In this document: piece by piece, positions 7,144-15,385 of the stretch
How positions within the stretch are numbered: the stretch's first letter is position 1
How the letters are laid out: each line of letters starts with the position of its first letter
Assembly (NCBI GenBank): GCA_003132305.1
Contig: PKXJ01000018.1
Location: 194,244-258,243 of the forward strand
Length of the DNA: 64,000 nucleotides
Source: Acidimicrobiaceae bacterium
GTDB lineage: Bacteria > Actinomycetota > Acidimicrobiia > Acidimicrobiales > RAAP-2
Reading direction: 5' to 3'
The notes under the pieces: model-generated
The model's database searches: none
Told to the model about the DNA's origin: nothing
What the model saw: only the letters and a program-made list of their open reading frames with translations
Program-made: the position numbers and the translations under genes

Positions 7144-9542
7144 AGCAGGGTCGCGCCCATGAAGACTTCACCGCTGCCGCAGGCAGCGATGCCATCGCCC
7201 AGACAAGGCCCACCGGCCTCAATGAAGACGAGGTCGCAGAGCGGTTCGCCATGGGGCAGACCAACGTCAGCGGCGAGCGCACGAGCAGAACCGTGGGCGA
7301 GATCCTCCGGGCCAACGTCTTTACCCGGTTCAACGTCCTCCTCGGCACCCTGCTCCTGGCGATCGTCGCAGTCGGTCAACTGCAGGATGCGCTCTTCGGC
7401 ATCGTGCTGGTCACGAACGCCCTCATCGGGATCGTGCAGGAGCTACGGGCGAAGCGCACCCTCGACCGCCTCGCCGTGCTCAGCGCACCGCGCGCCAGCG
7501 TCGTGCGCAGTGGCACCGAGCAGGAAGTCCCAATCGACGCGATCGTGCTCGACGACCTGCTTAGCCTGCGCACCGGTGACCAGATCGTAACCGACGGGAT
7601 CGTGCGTGAGACCGCCGGGCTGCAGGTCGACGTATCCCTGGTCACCGGTGAGGCCGAGCCGGTCGACAAGGGCCTTGGGGACCAGGTCCTTTCTGGGAGC
7701 TTCGTGGTTGCAGGAGCGGGTCGCTATCAGGCGACTGTGGTGGGCGCTGACGCCTACGCGCACAAGCTCGCCGCCGAAGCACGGCGTTTTACCCTAGCGC
7801 GCTCCGAGTTGATGGATGGCATCAACCGCGTCCTGCGTTACGTGACCTGGGCGTTCTTCCCGATCGCGATGATGTTGCTCTTCAGTCAACTGCACGCAGG
7901 AGAGGGCGTCCGCGACGTTGTCAGCGGTACCGTCGCCGGACTCGTCGGCATGGTGCCGCAAGGACTTGTCCTGCTGACGAGCATCGCCTTCGCGGTGGCG
8001 GCGGTGTCGCTCGCCCGCAAGAACGTGCTAGTCCAGGAACTCCCTGCAATCGAGGCACTCGCCCGCGTCGACGTCGTGTGCTTCGACAAGACCGGGACCC
8101 TCACCGACGGATCCATCGTCTTGGACAGGATCGAGCGGGTCAAAGATTCGCTACCAATCGAGGCGGCTCTCGGGGCGCTGGCACATGACGAGAACGCCAA
8201 CGCCACTCTTGCGGTGATCGGGCAGGCCTTCCCGCCTATCGATGGCTGGACCCGCGAGAGCTCGATCCCCTTCTCGTCCAAGCGCAAGTGGAGTGCAGCC
8301 AGCTTCGGCACCAACGGCACCTGGGTTCTCGGTGCGCCGGAGATGGTGCTGCTCGCGGACAGCGATCCAACCCTCGAGCGGGCCGGACTGCTCGCCGCGA
8401 CCGGCCTGCGGGTTCTGGTGCTCGCCCACAGCGACGCCCGCCTTGAGGGCAACGCCCTGCCCCCCGACGTGATGCCCGCCGCGCTCGTGCTCTTCGCCGA
8501 ACGGGTGCGCGATGACGCAGCCGCCACGCTTGCGTACTTCGCCAAACAGGGCGTCGCCACCAAGGTGATCTCGGGTGACAACCCCCTCACCGTCGCGGCA
8601 ATCGCCACGCGGGTGGGAATGGCGGATTCGGGACAGCCCGTCGACGCTCGCGAGCTACCCGACGACGCTGACGCCCTCGGGAGAATTCTCGAGGAGCACT
8701 CAGTCTTCGGCCGGGTGACGCCCCATCAGAAGCAGGCCATGGTGGCCGCGCTGCAGGCGCGAGGCCACACCGTGGCCATGACTGGTGACGGCGTCAATGA
8801 CGCACTAGCCCTCAAACTTGCCGACATCGGCATCGCCATGGGCTCCGGCGCACCAGCCACCCGGGCGGTCGCCCAGCTCGTCCTGCTCGATGGACGTTTT
8901 GCGACGATGCCCCAGGTCGTCGCTGAGGGCCGCAGGGTCACCGCTAACATCGAACGGGTCGCGATCATCTTCATCACGAAGACGGTCTGGGCGACGATGC
9001 TGGCAATCACGGTCAGCAGCCTCCTGTGGCCGTACCCTTTCCTGCCTCGGCATCTGACCATCATTGACACGTTGACGATTGGCATCCCCTCATTCTTCCT
9101 GGCGCTCGCACCGAACCTGCGCCGCTACGTGCCCGGATTCGTCGTCCGGGTCCTTCACTTCGTGATCCCGGCCGGGTTCATCGCAGCCGGCTCGGTCTTC
9201 GCCGCCTACGCGCTGGTTCGATCCAAGGACCTCTCGCTGATTGAGCAGCGCACGAGCGCCACGATCGTCGCGCTCATGCTCAGCCTGACCGTGTTGGTGC
9301 TTGTCGCACTTCCGTTGACCTGGCGTCGAGCGCTGTTGGTGGGATCAGTGACTGTGGCCTTTGTCCTGTTGTTCCCGATTGCCGCAGTTCGCTCGTTCTA
9401 CGCTCTGCAGCTGCCAACGAAGGAACTCGCGGCGACCTTTCTCATCGGCATAGCCGGCATGACGCTATTGGTGCTGGCGTGGGTGGTCTCCCGGCGCCTC
9501 GGTCGGGGGCCCGACCCCGCCGTTCCGGCGGGCGATGACTGA
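7140..9542 (+). CDS. ctpE: CtpE-like P-type cation-transporting ATPase
   Basis: Membrane pump of 800 residues, the length of mycobacterial CtpE (about 797), a P-type ATPase reported to take up calcium. Sequence shows the N-terminal SRTVGEILRANVFTRFN, the actuator TGE (residues 169-171), the membrane motif VPQGLVLLTSIAFA, phosphorylation site DKTGTLT (D316), KVISGDNP and the hinge TGDGVND (near 550), with further membrane helices at the C-terminus. There is no N-terminal metal-binding domain. The mycobacterial proteins have VPEGLV; here the E is Q. The ATG overlaps a short upstream frame by ATGA. It lies on the tRNA-Val island together with a second P-type ATPase. Confidence 0.9.
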   Translation: MKQGRAHEDFTAAAGSDAIAQTRPTGLNEDEVAERFAMGQTNVSGERTSRTVGEILRANVFTRFNVLLGTLLLAIVAVGQLQDALFGIVLVTNALIGIVQELRAKRTLDRLAVLSAPRASVVRSGTEQEVPIDAIVLDDLLSLRTGDQIVTDGIVRETAGLQVDVSLVTGEAEPVDKGLGDQVLSGSFVVAGAGRYQATVVGADAYAHKLAAEARRFTLARSELMDGINRVLRYVTWAFFPIAMMLLFSQLHAGEGVRDVVSGTVAGLVGMVPQGLVLLTSIAFAVAAVSLARKNVLVQELPAIEALARVDVVCFDKTGTLTDGSIVLDRIERVKDSLPIEAALGALAHDENANATLAVIGQAFPPIDGWTRESSIPFSSKRKWSAASFGTNGTWVLGAPEMVLLADSDPTLERAGLLAATGLRVLVLAHSDARLEGNALPPDVMPAALVLFAERVRDDAAATLAYFAKQGVATKVISGDNPLTVAAIATRVGMADSGQPVDARELPDDADALGRILEEHSVFGRVTPHQKQAMVAALQARGHTVAMTGDGVNDALALKLADIGIAMGSGAPATRAVAQLVLLDGRFATMPQVVAEGRRVTANIERVAIIFITKTVWATMLAITVSSLLWPYPFLPRHLTIIDTLTIGIPSFFLALAPNLRRYVPGFVVRVLHFVIPAGFIAAGSVFAAYALVRSKDLSLIEQRTSATIVALMLSLTVLVLVALPLTWRRALLVGSVTVAFVLLFPIAAVRSFYALQLPTKELAATFLIGIAGMTLLVLAWVVSRRLGRGPDPAVPAGDD

Positions 9543-9602
9543 CTTCGCGATCGGACTTCGCACCTGGGTCCACCTCCCTCGACATTCCGTATCGCTGGGT
9601 GC

Positions 9603-9758
9603 ATGCCATTGGCTCGACTGTCGAGCACTGAGTTGACCGACCAGCTCGAATCAGCGGACTTCTCAATCCGCGGAGCGCCAAGAGGCGGCGAACAAGCCCT
9701 CGTCACTCGTCGAAAGAGGGAAGTGGAGTCCGCACCATTCGTCGGCTTGGACTCCTAG
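9603..9758 (+). pseudogene. Possible Phd-type antitoxin remnant
   Basis: Frame of 51 codons not flanked by a toxin gene. It reads LSSTELTDQLESA and then GGEQALVTRRKREVESAPFV, which resembles the Phd/YefM pattern (GERVLVTRxGRxVAAxVP). No PIN, RelE or Doc gene follows. I take it as a decayed antitoxin, but the match is short and the call is weak. The rest of 9543-10114 shows nothing recognisable. Confidence 0.3.
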
Positions 9759-10114
9759 TCGGCTCTGAGGCTGCGCCCGCGTATCACAGCGCGCTCAAAC
9801 TGGATCATCCGGAGTTCTGGATAAAGGTGCTTATCAGTAGCCGAGTGAGGTGTACTCGGAGAATGCTGATGGGAGGCCCGACCCATTAGGAACGCAATCC
9901 CCTGCACTGGCTTGGTCTCTCGCACGAACGCCTGTGGCCCGTCCCAAGGTTTCTTGCACCACGCGATTCTCACGCTGACCTTGATGACTCCAGAACCGAT
10001 GACTCATCGGTTAGACCGTCTCGGACTCTTCTCATAGAAAAGTCTACGCTCCGCGTCACTCACTCCGCCACGCGACGACCACGCCGTCCGCCCGAGCCAA
10101 GCGGGGCCTCACTT

Positions 10115-10798
10115 CTAAAAGGTGACTCGAATCACGCTGGCTTCGATCACGTGTCCGTCCTTGGCGGAGAGGGTGCGGAGCAAAAGCGCACCGGCGCGAG
10201 ACGATGGCAAAGCGAAAGATATCGATTTCTTAAAGGGACCCGTGACTCCCATTGAGCCCCCCATGACGGTGTCCGTCTTCAGCGGAGTGAGCTTCCCATC
10301 CTGGCGCACCTCGACATTGACAACGGCTTCAAACGCGGTGCTGCGACCTTGAATTACCACCGGTGAGGAAATGCGCTCAGACGACAAAGGGGCCGTCACC
10401 GTGATGTCCGGACACGACGCGCCGAGCACCCACCACGAGTTCCCCGATGTCAACTGGCGCACCAAGATCGTGGTCACGGCACCGGTCGGAGTGGCTCTGA
10501 CGGGAACTTCACCCGAGCGGCTATCCCCTTGTTGAAACTTACCCACGATTGGATTGACGAACCCCAGGTAGGCCGTAGCGAACGCTCGGGCGGCGAGAAC
10601 CGGATCACCAAACCGTGTCACAGTCGAAGCGAAGGGCCAAATTGCCGTTGCTGGCTGTGCGGCCGGCCCGAGTGTGGTCGTGGTCCTCTCTGACGTCGTT
10701 GGGGTCGGCACCGACTCCCATTGACGCCCCACCACGACACCCAAAGCGCCTACAATCACCAGCGCGCCCACGACCACCGCAACCATTCGCTTACTCAT
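10115..10798 (-). CDS. Membrane-anchored or secreted protein with Gmad2-like domain
   Basis: Protein of about 227 residues. From the methionine at 10798 it begins MSKRMVAVVVGALVIVGALG, a signal anchor, followed by a Ser/Thr/Pro-rich linker. The C-terminal hundred residues (ITVTAPLSSERISSPVVIQG, then a beta-rich region ending IEASVIRVTF) match the Gmad2 immunoglobulin-like domain known from spore germination and envelope proteins. An extracytoplasmic role is expected; the partner is unknown. The frame extends to 10840, but the internal start places the basic residues directly before the membrane segment. Confidence 0.72.
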   Translation of the reverse strand: MSKRMVAVVVGALVIVGALGVVVGRQWESVPTPTTSERTTTTLGPAAQPATAIWPFASTVTRFGDPVLAARAFATAYLGFVNPIVGKFQQGDSRSGEVPVRATPTGAVTTILVRQLTSGNSWWVLGASCPDITVTAPLSSERISSPVVIQGRSTAFEAVVNVEVRQDGKLTPLKTDTVMGGSMGVTGPFKKSISFALPSSRAGALLLRTLSAKDGHVIEASVIRVTF

Positions 10799-10840
10799 GC
10801 TCTGAGCCTTGCTCGTCGCCGTCACTACCAACAGGGTCAA

Positions 10841-11185
10841 AGGTCACAAAAACGTACGACGCCGTTGGGCGCTCTTGTCGCGAACGCGAGCAAGACCTCG
10901 GCTAGGGGACGTTCTGAACCGCGCCGGGAATACTGGAAGCTCTGACCTGTGACCTCCAAAAAACCCGGCGCGGTTCACCATTGTCCGAGTTTTGAAACAT
11001 CCAACCCACAAGGCTTGGAGTGATTTGTTCCTTCCGAGCGCACGGGTCACGGATTTGTGTTTCGAGGAGCACACACCAATCTGCGCGGAGTGGATCGCCG
11101 CTTGGCCGATTCATGGTCACACCAACGCGGAACGTCGGGCGAAGACACTAACTTTCGGCCCTAAGCGCCACCCAGCGGTACTCGT
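10841..11185. other. Divergent intergenic region between Gmad2 protein and P1B-5 ATPase
   Basis: About 345 bases between two divergently transcribed genes, so promoters for both are expected here. The only clear structure is the inverted repeat at 10916-10976. No protein-coding frame is convincing. Confidence 0.5.
10916..10976. repeat. 13-bp inverted repeat with 35-bp spacer
   Basis: GAACCGCGCCGGG at 10916-10928 is exactly complementary to CCCGGCGCGGTTC at 10964-10976. On the minus strand the second arm is followed by a T-run (GGGTTTTTTGG), but it lies upstream of the minus-strand gene, so it is not obviously its terminator. It may be an operator or a recombination scar. Confidence 0.55.
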
Positions 11186-13543
11186 ATGCTTTCTCTTGTG
11201 TCTGAGGCCCAATCTCATGGTTTCATCGTGCGGTCCAAGGACTTCACGGCGGCGATATCGCTCGCAACTGCGGTGCTCGGTATGACCGCAGGTGCGTGTC
11301 TGCATTGGGCAGCACTCGGTCGTGTTGGTGACATGGTATGGGTTGCGGTGGCGGCTCTGGGAATCGGGATTTCAATCTGGTCAATGATCCGGAGTCTGCT
11401 TAACGGTCGTATTGGTGTGGACGTTATCGCGCTCTTGGCACTCGGCGGTGCGGTGACCATTCGCGAATACCTCGCGGCGGCAATCATCAGCGTCATGCTC
11501 GCCACTGGCCAAACCCTTGACAGTTGGGCAACGGGTCGAGCCCAGCGTGAACTGGAGGCCTTGCTCGCACGGGCCCCGAAAACTGCCCACCGCTACCGCG
11601 AAAATTCGCTCGAAACAGTTGCGCTTGACACCGTCGTAGCCGGAGACCATTTAATGGTGGCCTCGGGTGAGCTCGTACCCGTCGACGGGTCCGTCATGGG
11701 ACTACCTGTCATCCTCGACGAGTCGGCACTTACCGGAGAACCCCTTCCCGTCGAACACGAACCCGGTGACTGGATTCGCAGTGGCGTGCTGAACGCGGGC
11801 GCCCCGTTCAAGATGCGTGCCACGGCCTCTGCGGCCGACAGTACCTTCTCGGGGATCATCCGCCTCGTTGGTCAGGCCAAGTCGGCTCAAGCGACGTTCG
11901 TACGAATGGCCGATCGTTATGGTCTCATCTTCCTCGGGGTGACGATCGCGGTCGCGAGCATCGGTTGGATTCTCGGTGGTGCCTCACGGGCGGTCGCGGT
12001 TCTCGTGGTTGCGACCCCGTGCCCTTTGATCCTCGCCGCGCCCGTCGCCTTCGTCGCAGGCCTCTCGCGCGCAGCCCACCGCAATATTGTTGTCAAGGGC
12101 GGTGCAGTGCTGGAGCGACTTGCCAAGAGCCACACTTTGCTGATCGACAAGACCGGGACGGTAACGCTCGGTCACCCGGAACTGATCGACGTAGTGAGTT
12201 CTGGAACTCGCTCCGATAATGAGATCCTCGCGTTCGCAGGATCAATTGACCAGATGTCGCCTCATGTCGTCGCGGCCGCAGTTGTGCGTGCTGCGCTCGA
12301 CCATGGCGCAACCCTATTCCAACCCACTGATGTCGTCGAACGCCCGGGGCAAGGAATCCTCGGCACTGTCGAGGGACGGGTAATTGCCGTTGGAAATGCA
12401 TCGTCGACTGGCGTAAAAGGGTCGCCCGCGTGGGCAAAGTCCGCTCGTCGAAATGCTCGACGCGAAGGGTACCTCACTGTATTCGTCGCCATCGATGGCA
12501 CGCCCGAGGGACTGCTCGTATTCAACGATCCGTTGCGACCGGACGCGGCGCGCACCATTCGGTCCTTGCGGCGCGAGGGCATTAGGCGCGTCGTTCTGGT
12601 GACCGGCGATCGAATCGACGTTGCCGAGATGATCGGTGCGGTTATCGGCGTCGACGAAGTCTTCGCGGAGCGGTCACCCCAAGAGAAGCTTGATGTCGTC
12701 GAGATGGAGAATCGTCTCGCCTCAACGATCATGGTCGGAGACGGTATTAACGACGCACCCGCCCTCGCCCTCGCCGACGTAGGTATTGCGATGGGAGCTC
12801 GTGGAGCAACCGCGGCTTCGGAAGCGGCCGACGTGGTCATCACCGTTGATCGCCTCGACCGACTCGAAGAAGCAATTCAAATTGCTCGTCGCACTCGTTT
12901 GATCGCTTTTCAAAGCATCACCGTCGGAATGTCCCTTTCGCTCGTCGCCATGGGCGTCGCCCTACTGGGATTTTTGCCGGCGACCTGGGGGGCGATCTTG
13001 CAGGAGTTCATCGACGCTCTCGTCATCTTCAACTCACTACGAGCGCTGCGGGCGGGTGCGCTCGAACAGCGACTGGGTGTTGAAGGCTCCGCTCTCACCC
13101 GACGATTTCGAGATGAACATCGAGATGTGGGGGACGTCATCACTGCAGTTCTCAGAGTCGCGGACGACCTCGACGCTAGGGAGAACCACTTCGACTTGTC
13201 CGACGTTCGAATCGTCCACCAGAAACTCATTGATATCGTCTTGCCCCACGAAGAAGCCGAGCAGCGCGACCTCTACCCTGTCCTTGAGCGGTACTTCGGA
13301 GGTACTGATCCAATGGGCACGATGAGTCGAGCCCATGTCGAGATTGCACATCGGATTCGCCGACTGGGACAGTTGCTCGACGAAATCGGGAGTGATTGCG
13401 ACACTATGGACCTGACCGAACTGCGAGGTATGCTGTACGGCCTCCACGCGATCCTCAAATTACATACCGCCCAGGAGGAGGAAAACTACTTATCACTCGG
13501 CGAGGACTTGGCCACCGTCGCTCCCGCCACTCAAGCCGTCTGA
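11186..13543 (+). CDS. P1B-5-type metal-transporting ATPase with C-terminal hemerythrin domain
   Basis: Heavy-metal P-type ATPase of 785 residues. Core signatures: actuator TGE (183-185), membrane metal-site motif TPCP (277-280), phosphorylation motif DKTGT (D321) and GDGINDAPAL (near 518). TPCP in place of CPC is the mark of the P1B-5 group, known to move Fe(II), Ni(II) and Co(II). The last 130 residues form an HHE hemerythrin-like domain, with HEEAEQRDLYPVLERYF, RAHVEIAHRIRR and LHAILKLHTAQEEENYL carrying the His/Glu ligands of a diiron site. Such fusions are characteristic of P1B-5 pumps and are thought to sense iron or oxygen. No N-terminal CxxC domain is present. A universal stress protein gene follows. 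Confidence 0.92.
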   Translation: MLSLVSEAQSHGFIVRSKDFTAAISLATAVLGMTAGACLHWAALGRVGDMVWVAVAALGIGISIWSMIRSLLNGRIGVDVIALLALGGAVTIREYLAAAIISVMLATGQTLDSWATGRAQRELEALLARAPKTAHRYRENSLETVALDTVVAGDHLMVASGELVPVDGSVMGLPVILDESALTGEPLPVEHEPGDWIRSGVLNAGAPFKMRATASAADSTFSGIIRLVGQAKSAQATFVRMADRYGLIFLGVTIAVASIGWILGGASRAVAVLVVATPCPLILAAPVAFVAGLSRAAHRNIVVKGGAVLERLAKSHTLLIDKTGTVTLGHPELIDVVSSGTRSDNEILAFAGSIDQMSPHVVAAAVVRAALDHGATLFQPTDVVERPGQGILGTVEGRVIAVGNASSTGVKGSPAWAKSARRNARREGYLTVFVAIDGTPEGLLVFNDPLRPDAARTIRSLRREGIRRVVLVTGDRIDVAEMIGAVIGVDEVFAERSPQEKLDVVEMENRLASTIMVGDGINDAPALALADVGIAMGARGATAASEAADVVITVDRLDRLEEAIQIARRTRLIAFQSITVGMSLSLVAMGVALLGFLPATWGAILQEFIDALVIFNSLRALRAGALEQRLGVEGSALTRRFRDEHRDVGDVITAVLRVADDLDARENHFDLSDVRIVHQKLIDIVLPHEEAEQRDLYPVLERYFGGTDPMGTMSRAHVEIAHRIRRLGQLLDEIGSDCDTMDLTELRGMLYGLHAILKLHTAQEEENYLSLGEDLATVAPATQAV

Positions 13544-13787
13544 GCTTTGGAAGATCGAGAGGACGGCCCGGGCAAAGACCATCTCACACGAAGATTACTG
13601 TTGTCGGAGACCCGACGCGACGAATCCGCTTCCAGTCCTTGGAGGTTGGGAGATTGAACGGGATTAATGAGGGTGAAACCCTTACTGGAGTCGGTTCGAC
13701 ATGGAGCGGGCTCCCTTGTCATCGACTGCGCAGGCATCGCCAGAGCAGAAGTAGATTGGCGTAGTTCGGAGGTTCCAGGAGAGTGCA

Positions 13788-14240
13788 ATGACCACGACGA
13801 ATCTTCCCAGCCTGAAGAAGCGCATTGTGGTGGGTGTAGACGGTTCGCCCGAAAGTTTGCGCGCAGTCGATTGGGCAGTGTGGGAAGCACAGCAAGTTGG
13901 TGTCCCCCTTGAGATCGTCCACGTGGACATTGTTGACGAAGATGTCCTGGAGCTCCTTGACTACACGGCCCGCCTAGAGAAAAGGGCTCTTACCAGCGGC
14001 GTCGAGCGCGCCCAAGCACTTGCGCCCGACCTTGACATCAGTGTCAAGGTCTTGGGTCCGCCCACCATCGAAGCCCTGTTGAAGGAGAGCGAGAACGCCC
14101 TCATGCTGGTGGTTGGATCACGAGGTCTCGGGGCTGTACGAAGCCTCATGCTTGGCTCAGTTAGCCAAGCCTGCGCTGCCCGAGCGAGGTGCCCCGTAGT
14201 GGTTATCGGCAGTACGGCTTCAATGACAGACGGCGTCTAG
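13788..14240 (+). CDS. Universal stress protein (UspA family)
   Basis: Single-domain Usp of 150 residues. The N-terminal strand RIVVGVDGSPESLRAVDWA and the C-terminal ATP-binding loop VVGSRGLGAVRSLMLGSVSQ (G-x2-G-x9-G-S) are intact, so it should be an ATP-binding form. Such proteins are induced by stress or oxygen limitation. It lies 245 bases downstream of the P1B-5 ATPase on the same strand; its own ribosome-binding site GGAGAG precedes the ATG. Confidence 0.88.
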   Translation: MTTTNLPSLKKRIVVGVDGSPESLRAVDWAVWEAQQVGVPLEIVHVDIVDEDVLELLDYTARLEKRALTSGVERAQALAPDLDISVKVLGPPTIEALLKESENALMLVVGSRGLGAVRSLMLGSVSQACAARARCPVVVIGSTASMTDGV

Positions 14241-14397
14241 CTGACTGCTCCTTTCGGACTTGTGATTCCGCTTGAAGAACGAATAGACGTGTCATGAACA
14301 ACAAGGTTGTCTTTGGAAGTGCACTGACGTTTGAAGTGTGAGTACCTAGCGGAACTTCGTCCAAGGAAGTACGTGGAGATGTCTCCAGATTCTTCGC

Positions 14398-14419
14398 GGT
14401 TGCTCACACGGTTGCTTAC
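14398..14419. repeat. 22-bp direct repeat, copy 2
   Basis: Identical to 6749-6770 and in the same orientation. Together the two copies frame a 7.6-kb segment with both P-type ATPases, the Gmad2 protein and the stress protein. Confidence 0.8.
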
Positions 14420-14453
14420 TTAGCCGCAGTCACTCCTCATACGTGGCCATCGA

Positions 14454-14819
14454 CTATTTTCGCGCGCTGATCAATTCGATGATTTGTAAACTGACGTCCT
14501 CACCGCGCGCGGCTCTTAGTAAATAAATTGCGAGTTCCATGTCCCTCGACAGGATGAACTGATCTCCGCATAGTCCATTGCGGTCAAGTATCCAACGCCT
14601 GACCAGTGGCGCTGTCCTCTTGTTACCCTCCGGAAAAGCCTAAGAATGCGCTATACGACTCATGGCGTTTGCCGCGGCCACCAACGGGTCAGTTTCAGAT
14701 TCCAAATCCGTGAGGATTCTTCTGACCCGATCCAGCTCGTCGAGTTCGTCGAACCATTCATCGTCGTAACGAATTGAATGGTTGAACGCGACGACGATCT
14801 CGAGTGAAGGGAGAATCAA
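14454..14819 (-). pseudogene. Fic/Doc-family toxin, disrupted at the active-site motif
   Basis: Read on the minus strand, the frame of 122 codons gives a Doc/Fic-like sequence: LPSLEIVVAFNHSIRY, DPLVAAANAMSRIAHS, then a TAG stop at 14640-14642, then AFPEGNKRTAPLVRRWILDR and a normal C-terminus ending in SARK. The stop falls where the Fic motif HxFx(D/E)GNKR has its catalytic histidine. Fic proteins transfer nucleotide groups to targets; this copy can make only a truncated product without the motif. The start overlaps the end of the upstream antitoxin remnant. It is too interrupted to appear as one long frame. Confidence 0.75.
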
Positions 14820-14947
14820 TTCGTACGGCGGAAGTCGAGAAGTTCTCGGTATTCAACAAGACGCTCCGCTAGCTAGACGCGATCTTCTTCACTTAGGACG
14901 TCGATCGTCTTGGCTCGGTTAGAAGACGTGAAAGGTGCCTTTGCCAT
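14816..14947 (-). pseudogene. Antitoxin remnant partnering the Fic/Doc pseudogene
   Basis: 44-codon frame on the minus strand starting at ATG 14947: MAKAPFTSSNRAKTIDVLSE, then an in-frame TAG at 14873-14875, then LAERLVEYRELLDFRRTN and TGA. The pattern LSEEDRxxLAERLVEYRELL is typical of short antitoxins paired with Doc-like toxins. The toxin frame starts at its end with a 4-base overlap. Both genes of the pair carry a premature TAG. Confidence 0.6.
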
Positions 14948-15385
14948 ATGCCTATTCTACCTTGGCGGAGTGTCAACTCAATGGTGAGTTTTCCAAGCAA
15001 TTGATTACTTGAATCTACGAGCATGGCAAATATGTCAGGTTGCCCGACTGGCCCCATACAACCAACGAAACTATTGAGGTAGAGAGTTGAGTGCCCGGCG
15101 TCGCCCTGTCACGACAACCACCACCGAACCAATGGACCCGATCCGCCTTGTTCAATTGGACCGTGATCTTCTCTTGAGTCATGCACGGGTGGATTAGTCC
15201 GCGAGTTAGTCCCTCACGAACGCTGTGTGAATCGTGATCGTGTTCTTCATTGACGCCGCACGAAGTTGATTCCATGTAACATCGAAATCCGAGCGGTCGA
15301 TGACCGTCTGATCGATTGATCGGAACTCGACGGCTTCGTCAAAGGCTTGTCAAACGGACAAGTCCTGAAGCAGAGCTGACGGTCC
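14948..15385. other. Stretch between antitoxin remnant and integrase
   Basis: About 440 bases without a convincing gene. A frame at 15015-15275 (minus) has no recognisable features. No repeat or RNA was identified. Confidence 0.4.

Noticed and set aside
14454-14947. TAG recoding in the Fic/antitoxin pair
   Set aside because: TAG acts as a normal stop at other genes of the window (for example the permease and LivF), so a special genetic code is unlikely; decay is simpler.
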